Positions 30,542 through 37,350 of a stretch of DNA of 64,000 nt are shown here, piece after piece. The stretch's first letter is position 1, and every line of letters begins with the position of its first letter. A model generated the notes under the pieces. The model searched no databases and was not told the origin of the DNA. It saw only the letters and a list, made by a program, of their open reading frames with translations. This stretch comes from JAEULH01 sp963746275. GTDB taxonomy: Bacteria > Pseudomonadota > Alphaproteobacteria > Rhodospirillales > Defluviicoccaceae. The DNA is taken from the NCBI GenBank assembly GCA_963746275.1, contig CAVVAX010000011.1, positions 1-64,000 on the forward strand, given 5' to 3'. The position numbers and the translations under genes are program-made.

Positions 30542-31111
30542 ATGTCGATGATCAGCTCCACGCGTCTGGCATTGGCGCTGGTGGCGGTCGGGCTTGCCGC
30601 CCCGGCCGCGGCCAACGACGGTGCGCCACCGATTCTGGCCAACACCGAGCTCGATGCCCTTACGGCGAGCACGGTTCTATCCGCCGGGACCCTCACGGGC
30701 TCCCTGTCCGCGGGTTCGGCGCTCGCCGCCGATGCGTCAGGCTTCGCGGAAAGCGCCGCTGCCGTGTTCGCCTCATGGCTGTGGACGCAGCCTACGCGCC
30801 TTGCCGAGGTGGGAATCGGCGACCGCGGCCTACCCATTGGCTCCGCCGCGCCGATGGCAAGCTTCCCGGTAAGCTCCCCGGTAAGCTCTGCCGTGACCGC
30901 AACCGGCGCCACCGGCGAGACGGCATCGGCGGCCGGAAGCGCCGCGGGCGGAAGCGTCAGCCGGTCCGTCAGCACCCGTTCCACCGACGCCGCCGCCAGT
31001 GGTTCGGCATCGGCCGCGGGCACGGGCCTGTCCTCCGTCAGCCTCGCGGCGCAATCGGCGCCGGGGTTCTCCAGTTCGAGCAGCCGGTCGACGTCGTTCT
31101 CGTCGCGTTAA
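30542..31111 (+). CDS. Secreted Ala/Ser/Thr-rich protein, candidate Fap-like cargo 1
   Basis: 189 residues. Sec signal peptide (TRLALALVAVGLAAPAAA), then NTELDALTAS shortly after cleavage, followed by low-complexity Ala/Ser/Gly/Thr sequence that ends in a Ser-rich tail (FSSSSSRSTSFSSR). It has no cysteines and no known domain. A strong Shine-Dalgarno (GAGGAGGT) precedes the ATG at 30542. It is the first of three exported low-complexity proteins preceding a C39-like peptidase and a beta-barrel. I infer a secreted structural or amyloid-type subunit. Confidence 0.72.
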   Translation: MSMISSTRLALALVAVGLAAPAAANDGAPPILANTELDALTASTVLSAGTLTGSLSAGSALAADASGFAESAAAVFASWLWTQPTRLAEVGIGDRGLPIGSAAPMASFPVSSPVSSAVTATGATGETASAAGSAAGGSVSRSVSTRSTDAAASGSASAAGTGLSSVSLAAQSAPGFSSSSSRSTSFSSR

Positions 31112-31150
31112 TGGGCGTGACCCGCATTTTGAGACTTTGAGGGGGTTCAC

Positions 31151-31564
31151 ATGAACAGAGTATTCGTAAGGGCGATCGCCACCGGCGCGGCGGTCATGGT
31201 TGTTGCGGCGACCGCCGGGGGCGCGTCGGCGGCGCCGGTGGAGCTTTCGCTGGCGGCGCTCGACACTGTCACGGCGGGTAACGCGGCGGGGGCGCGCGCC
31301 ACCGCCACCGCCACCGCCAACGGTACCTCGTCGACCGCCTCCACGGTCACCAACACGCTGGCGGTGAAGGTGCCGCACGCTTCGGCGTCGGCGGCTGCCG
31401 CCGGCGCGGGCGCCGGCGCCGGCAATGCGTCGGGCGACGCCCATGCCGCCGTCTCGATCACCTATGGCGTCGGCGGCTCGCAGACGAGCGCGTCACGCTC
31501 GGCGACGAGCGGCCTGGCCGCGGTACTGGTGGCGGGCATGACGGCTGATCTCGCCGTCCACTAA
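31151..31564 (+). CDS. Secreted Ala/Thr-rich protein, candidate Fap-like cargo 2
   Basis: 137 residues. Signal peptide ends around GGASAAPVE; the mature start LSLAALDTVTAG parallels MDAVVAG of the third protein. The body alternates small and polar residues (ARATATATA, ASASAAAAGAGAG), a pattern expected of beta-strand/amyloid or coiled low-complexity surface proteins. The ATG at 31151 follows GAGGGGGTTCAC. A strong terminator follows at 31642. No known domain. Confidence 0.74.
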   Translation: MNRVFVRAIATGAAVMVVAATAGGASAAPVELSLAALDTVTAGNAAGARATATATANGTSSTASTVTNTLAVKVPHASASAAAAGAGAGAGNASGDAHAAVSITYGVGGSQTSASRSATSGLAAVLVAGMTADLAVH

Positions 31565-31641
31565 GCGTCACCGCCCAGTTACCGCCCGCCGAAAAGCTGG
31601 AAACGTCACAAGGCAGGAACGTGGTTCAAGCGGAGAACCTG

Positions 31642-31663
31642 AGGGGGCGCCTGCCCCCTTTTT
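31642..31663 (+). terminator. Rho-independent terminator after cargo 2
   Basis: Stem AGGGGGC/GCCCCCT with a GCCT loop followed by five T. It lies 80 bp after the stop at 31564 and separates genes 1-2 from gene 3. Confidence 0.8.
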
Positions 31664-31882
31664 CTTCCGCTGTCGTGGGTCGATCAGCCAACAAGAAGCT
31701 TCGATCAGATTGGCTGAGTATCAACCGCATAAGCAAAAAGGTGATACCCCCCTTTGCGGTGTTGAGATCAAGCGAAAACTGACAGATGCTCTCGACGCTT
31801 GCTCGTAGTTTTATTCATTTATGGCCGGACGGCCGCGAGGCGAGCAAGCTTATGCTTTCTAAATCTCATGTAGGAGGAAGTA
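31664..31882. other. AT-richer leader region before cargo 3
   Basis: About 220 bp with lower GC than the neighbours, ending in a strong Shine-Dalgarno (TAGGAGGAAG) for the gene at 31883. Following a terminator, it must carry an independent promoter, but I could not define hexamers with confidence. Confidence 0.4.
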
Positions 31883-32134
31883 ATGTCCGCTAAGTTTCTG
31901 TCACTGCTGGCCGGTGCTGCTCTTCTCGGTGGCGTAAGCGTCGCCAACGCGGCCGAGCCGCTGAGCACCGCCCAGATGGATGCCGTCGTCGCCGGGTACT
32001 ACAACAGCGCATACGCCGATGCCTACGCGCTGGCGCTCGGCCCGAACACATATACCTCTACCTACACGTCCGCGACGGCCGTTCACAGGGTCGGCTCCGA
32101 GTCTTACTCGTCCTCGACCGCGGTCGCCTACTAA
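31883..32134 (+). CDS. Small secreted Tyr/Ser/Thr-rich protein, candidate Fap-like cargo 3
   Basis: 83 residues. Signal peptide MSAKFLSLLAGAALLGGVSVANA, then AEPLSTAQMDAVVAG and a 55-residue mature body with strict alternation (YYNSAYADAYALALG, NTYTSTYTSATAV, SYSSSTAVAY). This alternation suits a beta-strand assembling protein. Very strong ribosome site, own leader, own terminator: it is set up for high expression. The motif L-S-x-x-x-(L/M)-D-x-V-x-A-G is shared with cargo 2. Confidence 0.78.
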   Translation: MSAKFLSLLAGAALLGGVSVANAAEPLSTAQMDAVVAGYYNSAYADAYALALGPNTYTSTYTSATAVHRVGSESYSSSTAVAY

Positions 32135-32172
32135 GAGCAACGCGGGTGCCGGCGCAGCCGGCTGAGCTGAGG

Positions 32173-32202
32173 GGGCCCCGGTTCGCCGGGGCCCTTGTTC
32201 TT
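32173..32202 (+). terminator. Rho-independent terminator after cargo 3
   Basis: Nine-pair stem GGGCCCCGG / CCGGGGCCC closed by a TTCG loop, followed by TTGTTCTTT. It would let cargo 3 be made in excess over the downstream secretion genes. Confidence 0.85.
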
Positions 32203-32334
32203 TCCCGCCGTACGACATCCCTGGCTAAGCCTTTCGTCGGAGCCCTAAGCCCAAAAGCCAACTCGGAAAGCGCCCGGCCGCTGCCGGAAGATCGATTTCG
32301 AGGGACTTCAGGCCGGGAAGGAAAAGTGATCCGC

Positions 32335-32979
32335 ATGAGGTGGAGATCCTGCGCCCGCGACCTCCGGGAAGACGTCGGATTGGTCGCCGCGGCCGTGGCG
32401 GCGATGCTGCTGGCGATGCCGGTGCAGGCGCGCGAGCCGGTGCAGTCGCTCTTGGAGATGCGCCGCGACAACGTCGTGATCCAGGAGTGGGACCTGAGTT
32501 GCGGCGCCGCGGCTCTGACGACCGTGTTGAACCAGCAGTTTGGCGATCCGGTGGGTGAGAAGGAGATCGCCAAGGCCCTCATCAGCCGCAAGGAATACAT
32601 CGACAACCCGCAGATGGTGCAGGTCCGTCAGGGCTTCTCGCTGCTCGATCTCAAGCGCGTCGCCGAGAGCCGCGGCTACGTCGGCACCGGCTACGGGAAG
32701 ATGACCCTCGACGACCTGGTCGAGCGGGCCCCCGTCCTCGTCCCGATCGTGGCCAACGGCTACAACCACTTCGTCATCTTCCGCGGCCGGATGGCCGACC
32801 GGGTGCTCGTCGCCGACCCGGCCTTCGGCAACTACACCATGCCGGTCAAGAAATTCGAGAACGCCTGGATCGAGTACCCGTCGTTCGGGAAGGTCGGCTT
32901 CGTCGTCTCCGCCCACGGCGGCGGCTCGCCCAGGAACGGCCTCGCGCCAAGGGCCGAGGAGTTCGTGGCGCTAAGGTAG
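32335..32979 (+). CDS. Periplasmic C39-like cysteine peptidase (FapD-like)
   Basis: 214 residues. An N-terminal hydrophobic segment (LVAAAVAAMLLAMPVQA) looks like a signal peptide. The C39 fold follows: catalytic Cys in WDLSCGAAALTT, His in NGYNHFVIFRG and Asp in LVADPAFGN. Family members such as FapD of Pseudomonas, the protease of the functional-amyloid export system, share the blocks RQGFSLLDLKR and YGKMTLDDLVERAPVLVP. The start is ATG 32335; a GTG nine bases upstream is possible. It is followed 40 bp later by an outer-membrane beta-barrel. I infer processing of exported cargo or activation of the pore. Confidence 0.85.
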   Translation: MRWRSCARDLREDVGLVAAAVAAMLLAMPVQAREPVQSLLEMRRDNVVIQEWDLSCGAAALTTVLNQQFGDPVGEKEIAKALISRKEYIDNPQMVQVRQGFSLLDLKRVAESRGYVGTGYGKMTLDDLVERAPVLVPIVANGYNHFVIFRGRMADRVLVADPAFGNYTMPVKKFENAWIEYPSFGKVGFVVSAHGGGSPRNGLAPRAEEFVALR

Positions 32980-33019
32980 TCGCCTGAAGGCGGCGTCAGA
33001 CAGGCAGGGGAACCAGATA

Positions 33020-34090
33020 ATGCCGCAATTCATCCGGGGTCGGCGCGCCAGCGCGCGGCCTTGGGCATTCGCCCTCGGCGCGCTCGCCCTCATCGGCGGC
33101 ACCGTCGGCATGCCGATGGGACCATGGCCCGCCCGCGCCCAGGATGCGCCGGCGGAGGGCGCCGAGGCGCCGCCGGCGTCAGCGCCAACGCGCACACCCG
33201 CACCCGCACCGGCACCGGGCGCGGTCGAGGTGGACGAGCAGGCGGCGGAGCGGGCGCTCGAGCGCACCCTCGTCGCCGGCGGCGCCCTGCTCCTTCCGGC
33301 GGGGCAGGCCGAGATCGAGCCGTCCTTCACCTACGCCCGGCGCGAGAACGACCTCTCGCCGGTACTGGTCGATGTTGGTGGCGGCGATCTAGCCTTGACC
33401 AATCCGCAGGTTGAGCGCAACGAGCTCACCGCGGCGCTCGGCTTTCGCGTCGGCCTGCCCTGGGACTCGCAGTTCGAGTTGTCGCTTCCCTACAACTTCG
33501 TCCAGCAGGACGAGATCCTCGATGCTGGCATCGGCCGGTCGAGCCGCGATGGCTGGGGCAACGGCATCGGGGACCTGCGCGTCGGCTTGGCGAAGACGCT
33601 GTTTCGCGAGGGGGTCGTCCGGCCGGACCTGATCGCGCGGGTGACCTACAACACCGGCCTGGGTGAGAAGGACGACAACGACATCGCGCTCGATGGCGGC
33701 TTCAGCGCCGTCACGGGCCAGCTGGTGGCGCTGAAGCGGCAGGATCCGCTCGCCTTCGTCGTCAGCGGCTTCTACCAGAAGACCTTCGACGACAACGACT
33801 TCAACCCGGGCGACCAGTACGGCTTCAACCTCGGAACCTTCCTTGCCGCCAGCCCTGAGACCTCGCTGCGCTTCCAGTTCCAGACGACCTACGTCGACGA
33901 CATCGACGTGGGTGGCCGCACCCTCAGCGACTCGGACCGGGTAGAAGGAATCTTCGTCGTTGGCGCCTCATCGATCCTCGGGCGAGGCGTGCTCCTCGAC
34001 ATCGCCGGCGGCATCGGCCTCACAGATGAGGCACCGGACTACTTTATCAGAATCTCGCTGCCGATCCGCTTCGACCTGCCGGTTCTCTGA
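33020..34090 (+). CDS. Outer-membrane beta-barrel protein (FapF-like transporter)
   Basis: 356 residues. Signal peptide up to ARAQ|DA, then a Pro/Ala-rich linker (APTRTPAPAPAPG). A short helix (DEQAAERALERTL) leads into GALLLPAGQAEIEPSF, the entry sequence of the Phenol_MetA_deg/FapF-type barrel family. The rest is amphipathic beta-strands ending in IRISLPIRFDLPVL, a terminal barrel strand with a hydrophobic C-terminal residue. FapF secretes FapB/C amyloid subunits across the outer membrane. Adjacency to a FapD-like peptidase supports the same role here. Confidence 0.82.
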   Translation: MPQFIRGRRASARPWAFALGALALIGGTVGMPMGPWPARAQDAPAEGAEAPPASAPTRTPAPAPAPGAVEVDEQAAERALERTLVAGGALLLPAGQAEIEPSFTYARRENDLSPVLVDVGGGDLALTNPQVERNELTAALGFRVGLPWDSQFELSLPYNFVQQDEILDAGIGRSSRDGWGNGIGDLRVGLAKTLFREGVVRPDLIARVTYNTGLGEKDDNDIALDGGFSAVTGQLVALKRQDPLAFVVSGFYQKTFDDNDFNPGDQYGFNLGTFLAASPETSLRFQFQTTYVDDIDVGGRTLSDSDRVEGIFVVGASSILGRGVLLDIAGGIGLTDEAPDYFIRISLPIRFDLPVL

Positions 34091-34182
34091 AGGAGCGAGC
34101 CAACTCGCGGCGCGTGCTCTATCCGCTCGCCGTCGCCGACAACCGCTGGCAGGATGCTGGGGAGGAACGCGGGGGCTGGAGT

Positions 34183-34674
34183 ATGACGGGGAACGCTGGC
34201 CGCGAGCACCACTACGACATCAGCGTTCGCTGGACCGGCAACCGCGGCGAGGGGACCGCGAGCTACCGGACCTATGGCCGCGACCACCAGATCCAGGCCG
34301 GCGGCAAGCCCGGGATCGACGGCTCGTCTGACCCGGCCTTCCGGGGCGACGCCGGCCGTTACAATCCGGAGGAGCTCTTCCTTGCCGCCGTCTCGGCATG
34401 CCACATGCTGATGTATCTGCACCTTTGCGCCGATGCCGGCGTGGTCGTGACGAGCTACGAGGACGAGGCCGAAGGCACGATCGTCGAGAACGCCGACGGT
34501 GGCGGCCGGTTCAGCGCGATCGTACTCAGGCCGCGGATCGCCTTGGCGCCTGGCGCCGACCGGGAGCGGGCGAAGGCGCTCCATGCTGACGCGCATCGGC
34601 TGTGCTTCATCGCCAGCTCGCTCTCCGTGCCCGTCCGGCACGAGCCAACGATTGTCATTGGTGACTCACCGTAA
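34183..34674 (+). CDS. OsmC family protein
   Basis: 163-residue cytosolic thiol peroxidase-like protein. The two redox cysteines are visible in SACHMLMYLHL and RLCFIASSL, with the family N-terminus YDISVRWTGNRG. The start ATG at 34183 gives the usual N-terminus. It lies 90 bp after the barrel gene and need not belong to that system. Expected role: organic hydroperoxide detoxification. Confidence 0.9.
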   Translation: MTGNAGREHHYDISVRWTGNRGEGTASYRTYGRDHQIQAGGKPGIDGSSDPAFRGDAGRYNPEELFLAAVSACHMLMYLHLCADAGVVVTSYEDEAEGTIVENADGGGRFSAIVLRPRIALAPGADRERAKALHADAHRLCFIASSLSVPVRHEPTIVIGDSP

Positions 34675-34720
34675 AGGGCGACGGCGAGGCGGGGAGCCCC
34701 CGCGTAGGCGCGTGCTTGTG

Positions 34721-35007
34721 GATTGCCGCAACAAGCGCGGCAATGACGGTTCAGAAGAGCCGGAGGTTATGGGCTGCGGAGCATGCTTAGGGAAAGGTCA
34801 GCCAGTTAGATCACAGCCGTCATTGCGAGGAGGCGAAGCCGACGCGGCAATCTACTGCTTGAGGACTGGATCGCCACGCCGCTTCGCGGCTCGCGATGAC
34901 GGTGTTGTACAGGCAGGCGCATCAACCCAATCACCAATTGCTTTAGCCTCACCTGCGGGCTCGTCCGTCGGGCCAGCGGTTGCCGCAACAAGACCGGCGC
35001 AATGCCC
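34721..35007. repeat. Cluster of palindromic intergenic (REP/BIME-like) repeats
   Basis: Between OsmC and the flagellar block lie: a half-site GATTGCCGCAACAAGCGCGG with GGCAATGACGG (34721-34751); a long imperfect palindrome at 34818-34902, opening CGTCATTGCGAGG and closing CTCGCGATGACGG; and a degraded copy at about 34944-35007 with CTGCGGGCTCGTCC and GGTTGCCGCAACAAG. Related units recur at 45629-45712 and 51048-51201. No gene is supported in 34675-35030. Confidence 0.8.
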
Positions 35008-35030
35008 CCGATGCCCAGCGGTGCTCCGGC

Positions 35031-35462
35031 CTATTCGGCCGCGCCCGTTCTGCCCCCATGCCCGTTCAGCGCGATCTCGTCCAACGCCATGCGCTCGCGC
35101 TTGGCGCGCGCCCGGGCCTCGGCGTGCAGCCGCTTCATTTGGGCAAGCTCGAGCTTACGCTTCTCCCGGTAGGACGCGGCGAGCTGGCCGCGGGCTTCGA
35201 CCAGCGCCACCGCAGCGGCTTCTAGCTCGGCCACGAGCTTCTCGCGTTCGGCTCGCATTCGGCGCTCGTAGGCGGCAAGACCGAGCCGTGCCTCCGGCGG
35301 CAGGGTCGCCGCCGCGGCTCGCTCATGGTCGCGCGCGCTTACGAGCTCGCGCAGGCGGGCGGCAAGGCGGTCCGCCTGCGCCTGTGCCGCGGCCACCGCT
35401 CGGCGCCCCTGCTCGCAGTCCCAGGAACGAAGCCGGATCAGGCTGGCCAGGCCGCCGCTCAT
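35031..35462 (-). CDS. fliJ: FliJ-like coiled-coil flagellar export protein
   Basis: 143 residues, almost entirely alpha-helical and charged (Ala/Arg/Glu heptads; RLRELVSARDHERAAAA, YREKRKLELAQMKRLH). Length and composition fit FliJ, the ATPase-associated coiled coil of the flagellar export apparatus. It is the last gene of the long minus-strand flagellar operon, 26 bp after flhG. Sequence conservation in FliJ is weak, so position carries much of the call. The ATG at 35462 is taken; a GTG directly precedes it. Confidence 0.6.
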   Translation of the reverse strand: MSGGLASLIRLRSWDCEQGRRAVAAAQAQADRLAARLRELVSARDHERAAAATLPPEARLGLAAYERRMRAEREKLVAELEAAAVALVEARGQLAASYREKRKLELAQMKRLHAEARARAKRERMALDEIALNGHGGRTGAAE

Positions 35463-35488
35463 CACGGCCGCATCCTAGCCTTGTCGCA

Positions 35489-36304
35489 TCAGCGGACGGC
35501 CGCCCGGGTCCGGCCGCCGAACTCCGACAGGAGCTTGAGCGTGATGGCGTTGACGTCGCAGGCGGCCGCGGTGCGCGGGCTTCGGGTCAGGATCGGGGTC
35601 TGCTGGCGGATGGCCTCGGCCACCCGTGGGTCGCGGCGGACGATCCCTAGCAGCGGTGGCGAGATCCGGAGGAAGCTTTCGCAGGCCCTGAGAAGGGTGT
35701 TGTAGGTCCGCGTGCCGTCGGGGCTGGTTTCGGCGAGGTTGACGATGATGCGGATGTCGGCCAAGGGCTGGTCGGCATGCGTGACCTTGATGAAGGCGTA
35801 GGCGTCGGTCAGCGAGGTCGGCTCGTCCGTCACGATGACGAGACAGGTGTCGACGCTCCTGGCAAGCGCGCGCACGGTCTGCTCGACGCCGGCGCCGAGG
35901 TCGAGCATGACCATGTCGTAGTCGCGGCTCATGCCCATCAGGCTTTGGCTCAGGTGCTGGAGCCGGCTCGCCGGAGTCGAGCCGAGCCGCCCGGAGCCGG
36001 ACCGGCCGGTGATGATGTCGAAGCCGTCGGTGAAGTGGATGACCGCCTGCGCCAGCGTGACCCGTCCGGACAGGACGTCGCCGAGGTCGTCCTGGGGCAT
36101 CAGGCCGAGCTGGATGTCGATGTTGGCAAGCCCGAGGTCGCCGTCGAACAGCAGAGTCTTTCTTCCTGCGCGAGCAAGGGCGTGCGCCAGGGTGATGGCA
36201 AGCCAGGTCTTGCCGACCCCTCCCTTGCCCGAGGCGATGGCGACGAGGCTGCCGCGGCGGGCGAAGGCCGCCGGGCGCAGGATCTGGCAAGTGCCTTCGC
36301 TCAT
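35489..36304 (-). CDS. flhG: FlhG/MinD-like ATPase, flagellar number regulator
   Basis: 271-residue ParA/MinD-type ATPase. Deviant Walker A GKGGVGKT at residues 26-33, FDGDLGLANIDIQLGL, and MVMLDLGAGVE as Walker B. The start overlaps the flhF stop by 4 bp. FlhG antagonises FlhF and limits flagellar number or position. A membrane-targeting amphipathic C-terminus is not obvious. Confidence 0.9.
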   Translation of the reverse strand: MSEGTCQILRPAAFARRGSLVAIASGKGGVGKTWLAITLAHALARAGRKTLLFDGDLGLANIDIQLGLMPQDDLGDVLSGRVTLAQAVIHFTDGFDIITGRSGSGRLGSTPASRLQHLSQSLMGMSRDYDMVMLDLGAGVEQTVRALARSVDTCLVIVTDEPTSLTDAYAFIKVTHADQPLADIRIIVNLAETSPDGTRTYNTLLRACESFLRISPPLLGIVRRDPRVAEAIRQQTPILTRSPRTAAACDVNAITLKLLSEFGGRTRAAVR

Positions 36305-37335
36305 CGTGCGGCCTCGCGGAGCTGGGGGGAGGACGGCTTCTCGGCCGCCGTGGCCGTCGCCGGAAGAAGGAGGCGGGCCAGAGAGAGGGGATTGAGGGCA
36401 GCGAGGCCGTCGGCGACGAAGGGGCTGATGCCGACGCCGGCGAACGCGAGCTGCCCGGCCGCCGCGGCGGCGAGCAGGCTGCCGAACCGGCGGCTCATGT
36501 CGAGACGCGTCGCGATCAGCCGCCGGGCGCCGACGGAGGCGAAGGCGCGGGCGATGTCGGCCGCTTCCATCGGATCGCAGCCTGCGGGCAGGACCAGGAT
36601 CGGCTCGGCGCGGCTGATGCGCACCTGGGCCCGCAGGGTCTCCAGCTCCTCGTCCTCGTAAGGGTTTGCCCCGGCGGTATCGATGTAGAGCTCGCTGTCC
36701 CCCGCCGCCTGGACGGCCGCCAGCAGCGCCTCGGGCTCGTCGCTGGCGGCGAGCTCGGCGCCGAGGATGGCGGTGAAGGCCTGGAGCTGCTCGACGCCAC
36801 CGGCCCGGCGGCTGTCGGTGGTGATGGCGGCAAAGACCCGTCCGGCCCGGCGCGCGCGCATCATTAGCTTCGCCGCGGCGATCGTCTTGCCGGCGCCAGG
36901 CGGGCCGACCAGCATCAGCGGGCGCGTCGGCGGCAGGTCGCCCAGCGGCGCGAAGGTGAAGGCCTCGTCCAGCGCCCCGGCCAGGGCCATGACCGCGTCG
37001 CCGGCGGTAAAGCGCATGCCGAGGCGGGAGAGCCGGTCCGCGAGCTCCGGAGGCACGCCGTGATAGCGGAGCTCGCGGTGCAGGAGGTTTCCGTCGCCGC
37101 CGGCGCGCCCGGCGTCACCCGCCTGCGCCGGGGCGGTTTCCTCGCTCGCCGTCTCATCCCAGTCGGCGAGGAAGCCATGGTCGTCGTCGTCCGCCTCGAC
37201 GGCGGCAGTGACCTGGACCTCGGCGCCCGGCGCCTCCTGGTGCGTCGCGACGATGATGGCGTCGCGGCCCATGTCCTTGCGGACGAGCTGCATTGCCTCC
37301 GCCATCGAGCCGGCGCAATAGGTTTTCAGGCGCAT
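36301..37335 (-). CDS. flhF: FlhF, SRP-type GTPase for flagellar placement
   Basis: 344 residues. The N-terminus MRLKTYCAGSMAEAMQLVRKD is the FlhF B-domain start. The GTPase core has GPPGAGKTIAAAKLM (G1), TTDSRRAGGVEQLQAF, IDTAGANPYED (G3) and TRLDMSRRFGSL (G4). The usual TKxD is TRLD, common in FlhF. It lies 15 bp after flhA and overlaps flhG. Confidence 0.9.
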   Translation of the reverse strand: MRLKTYCAGSMAEAMQLVRKDMGRDAIIVATHQEAPGAEVQVTAAVEADDDDHGFLADWDETASEETAPAQAGDAGRAGGDGNLLHRELRYHGVPPELADRLSRLGMRFTAGDAVMALAGALDEAFTFAPLGDLPPTRPLMLVGPPGAGKTIAAAKLMMRARRAGRVFAAITTDSRRAGGVEQLQAFTAILGAELAASDEPEALLAAVQAAGDSELYIDTAGANPYEDEELETLRAQVRISRAEPILVLPAGCDPMEAADIARAFASVGARRLIATRLDMSRRFGSLLAAAAAGQLAFAGVGISPFVADGLAALNPLSLARLLLPATATAAEKPSSPQLREAAR

Positions 37336-37350
37336 GCTCTTATTCCCCCA

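Noticed and set aside
29074..31023. 649-codon minus-strand frame crossing the cargo genes
   Set aside because: Only its central part is real (the metallopeptidase N-terminus). The part opposite 30542-31023 mirrors the exported protein, which has a signal peptide and ribosome site on the plus strand.
30542..32134. Bacteriocin (double-glycine leader) operon
   Set aside because: The small proteins have Sec-type signal peptides, there is no ABC transporter with a fused C39 domain, and the peptidase is a stand-alone periplasmic form next to an outer-membrane barrel. A Fap-like system fits better.
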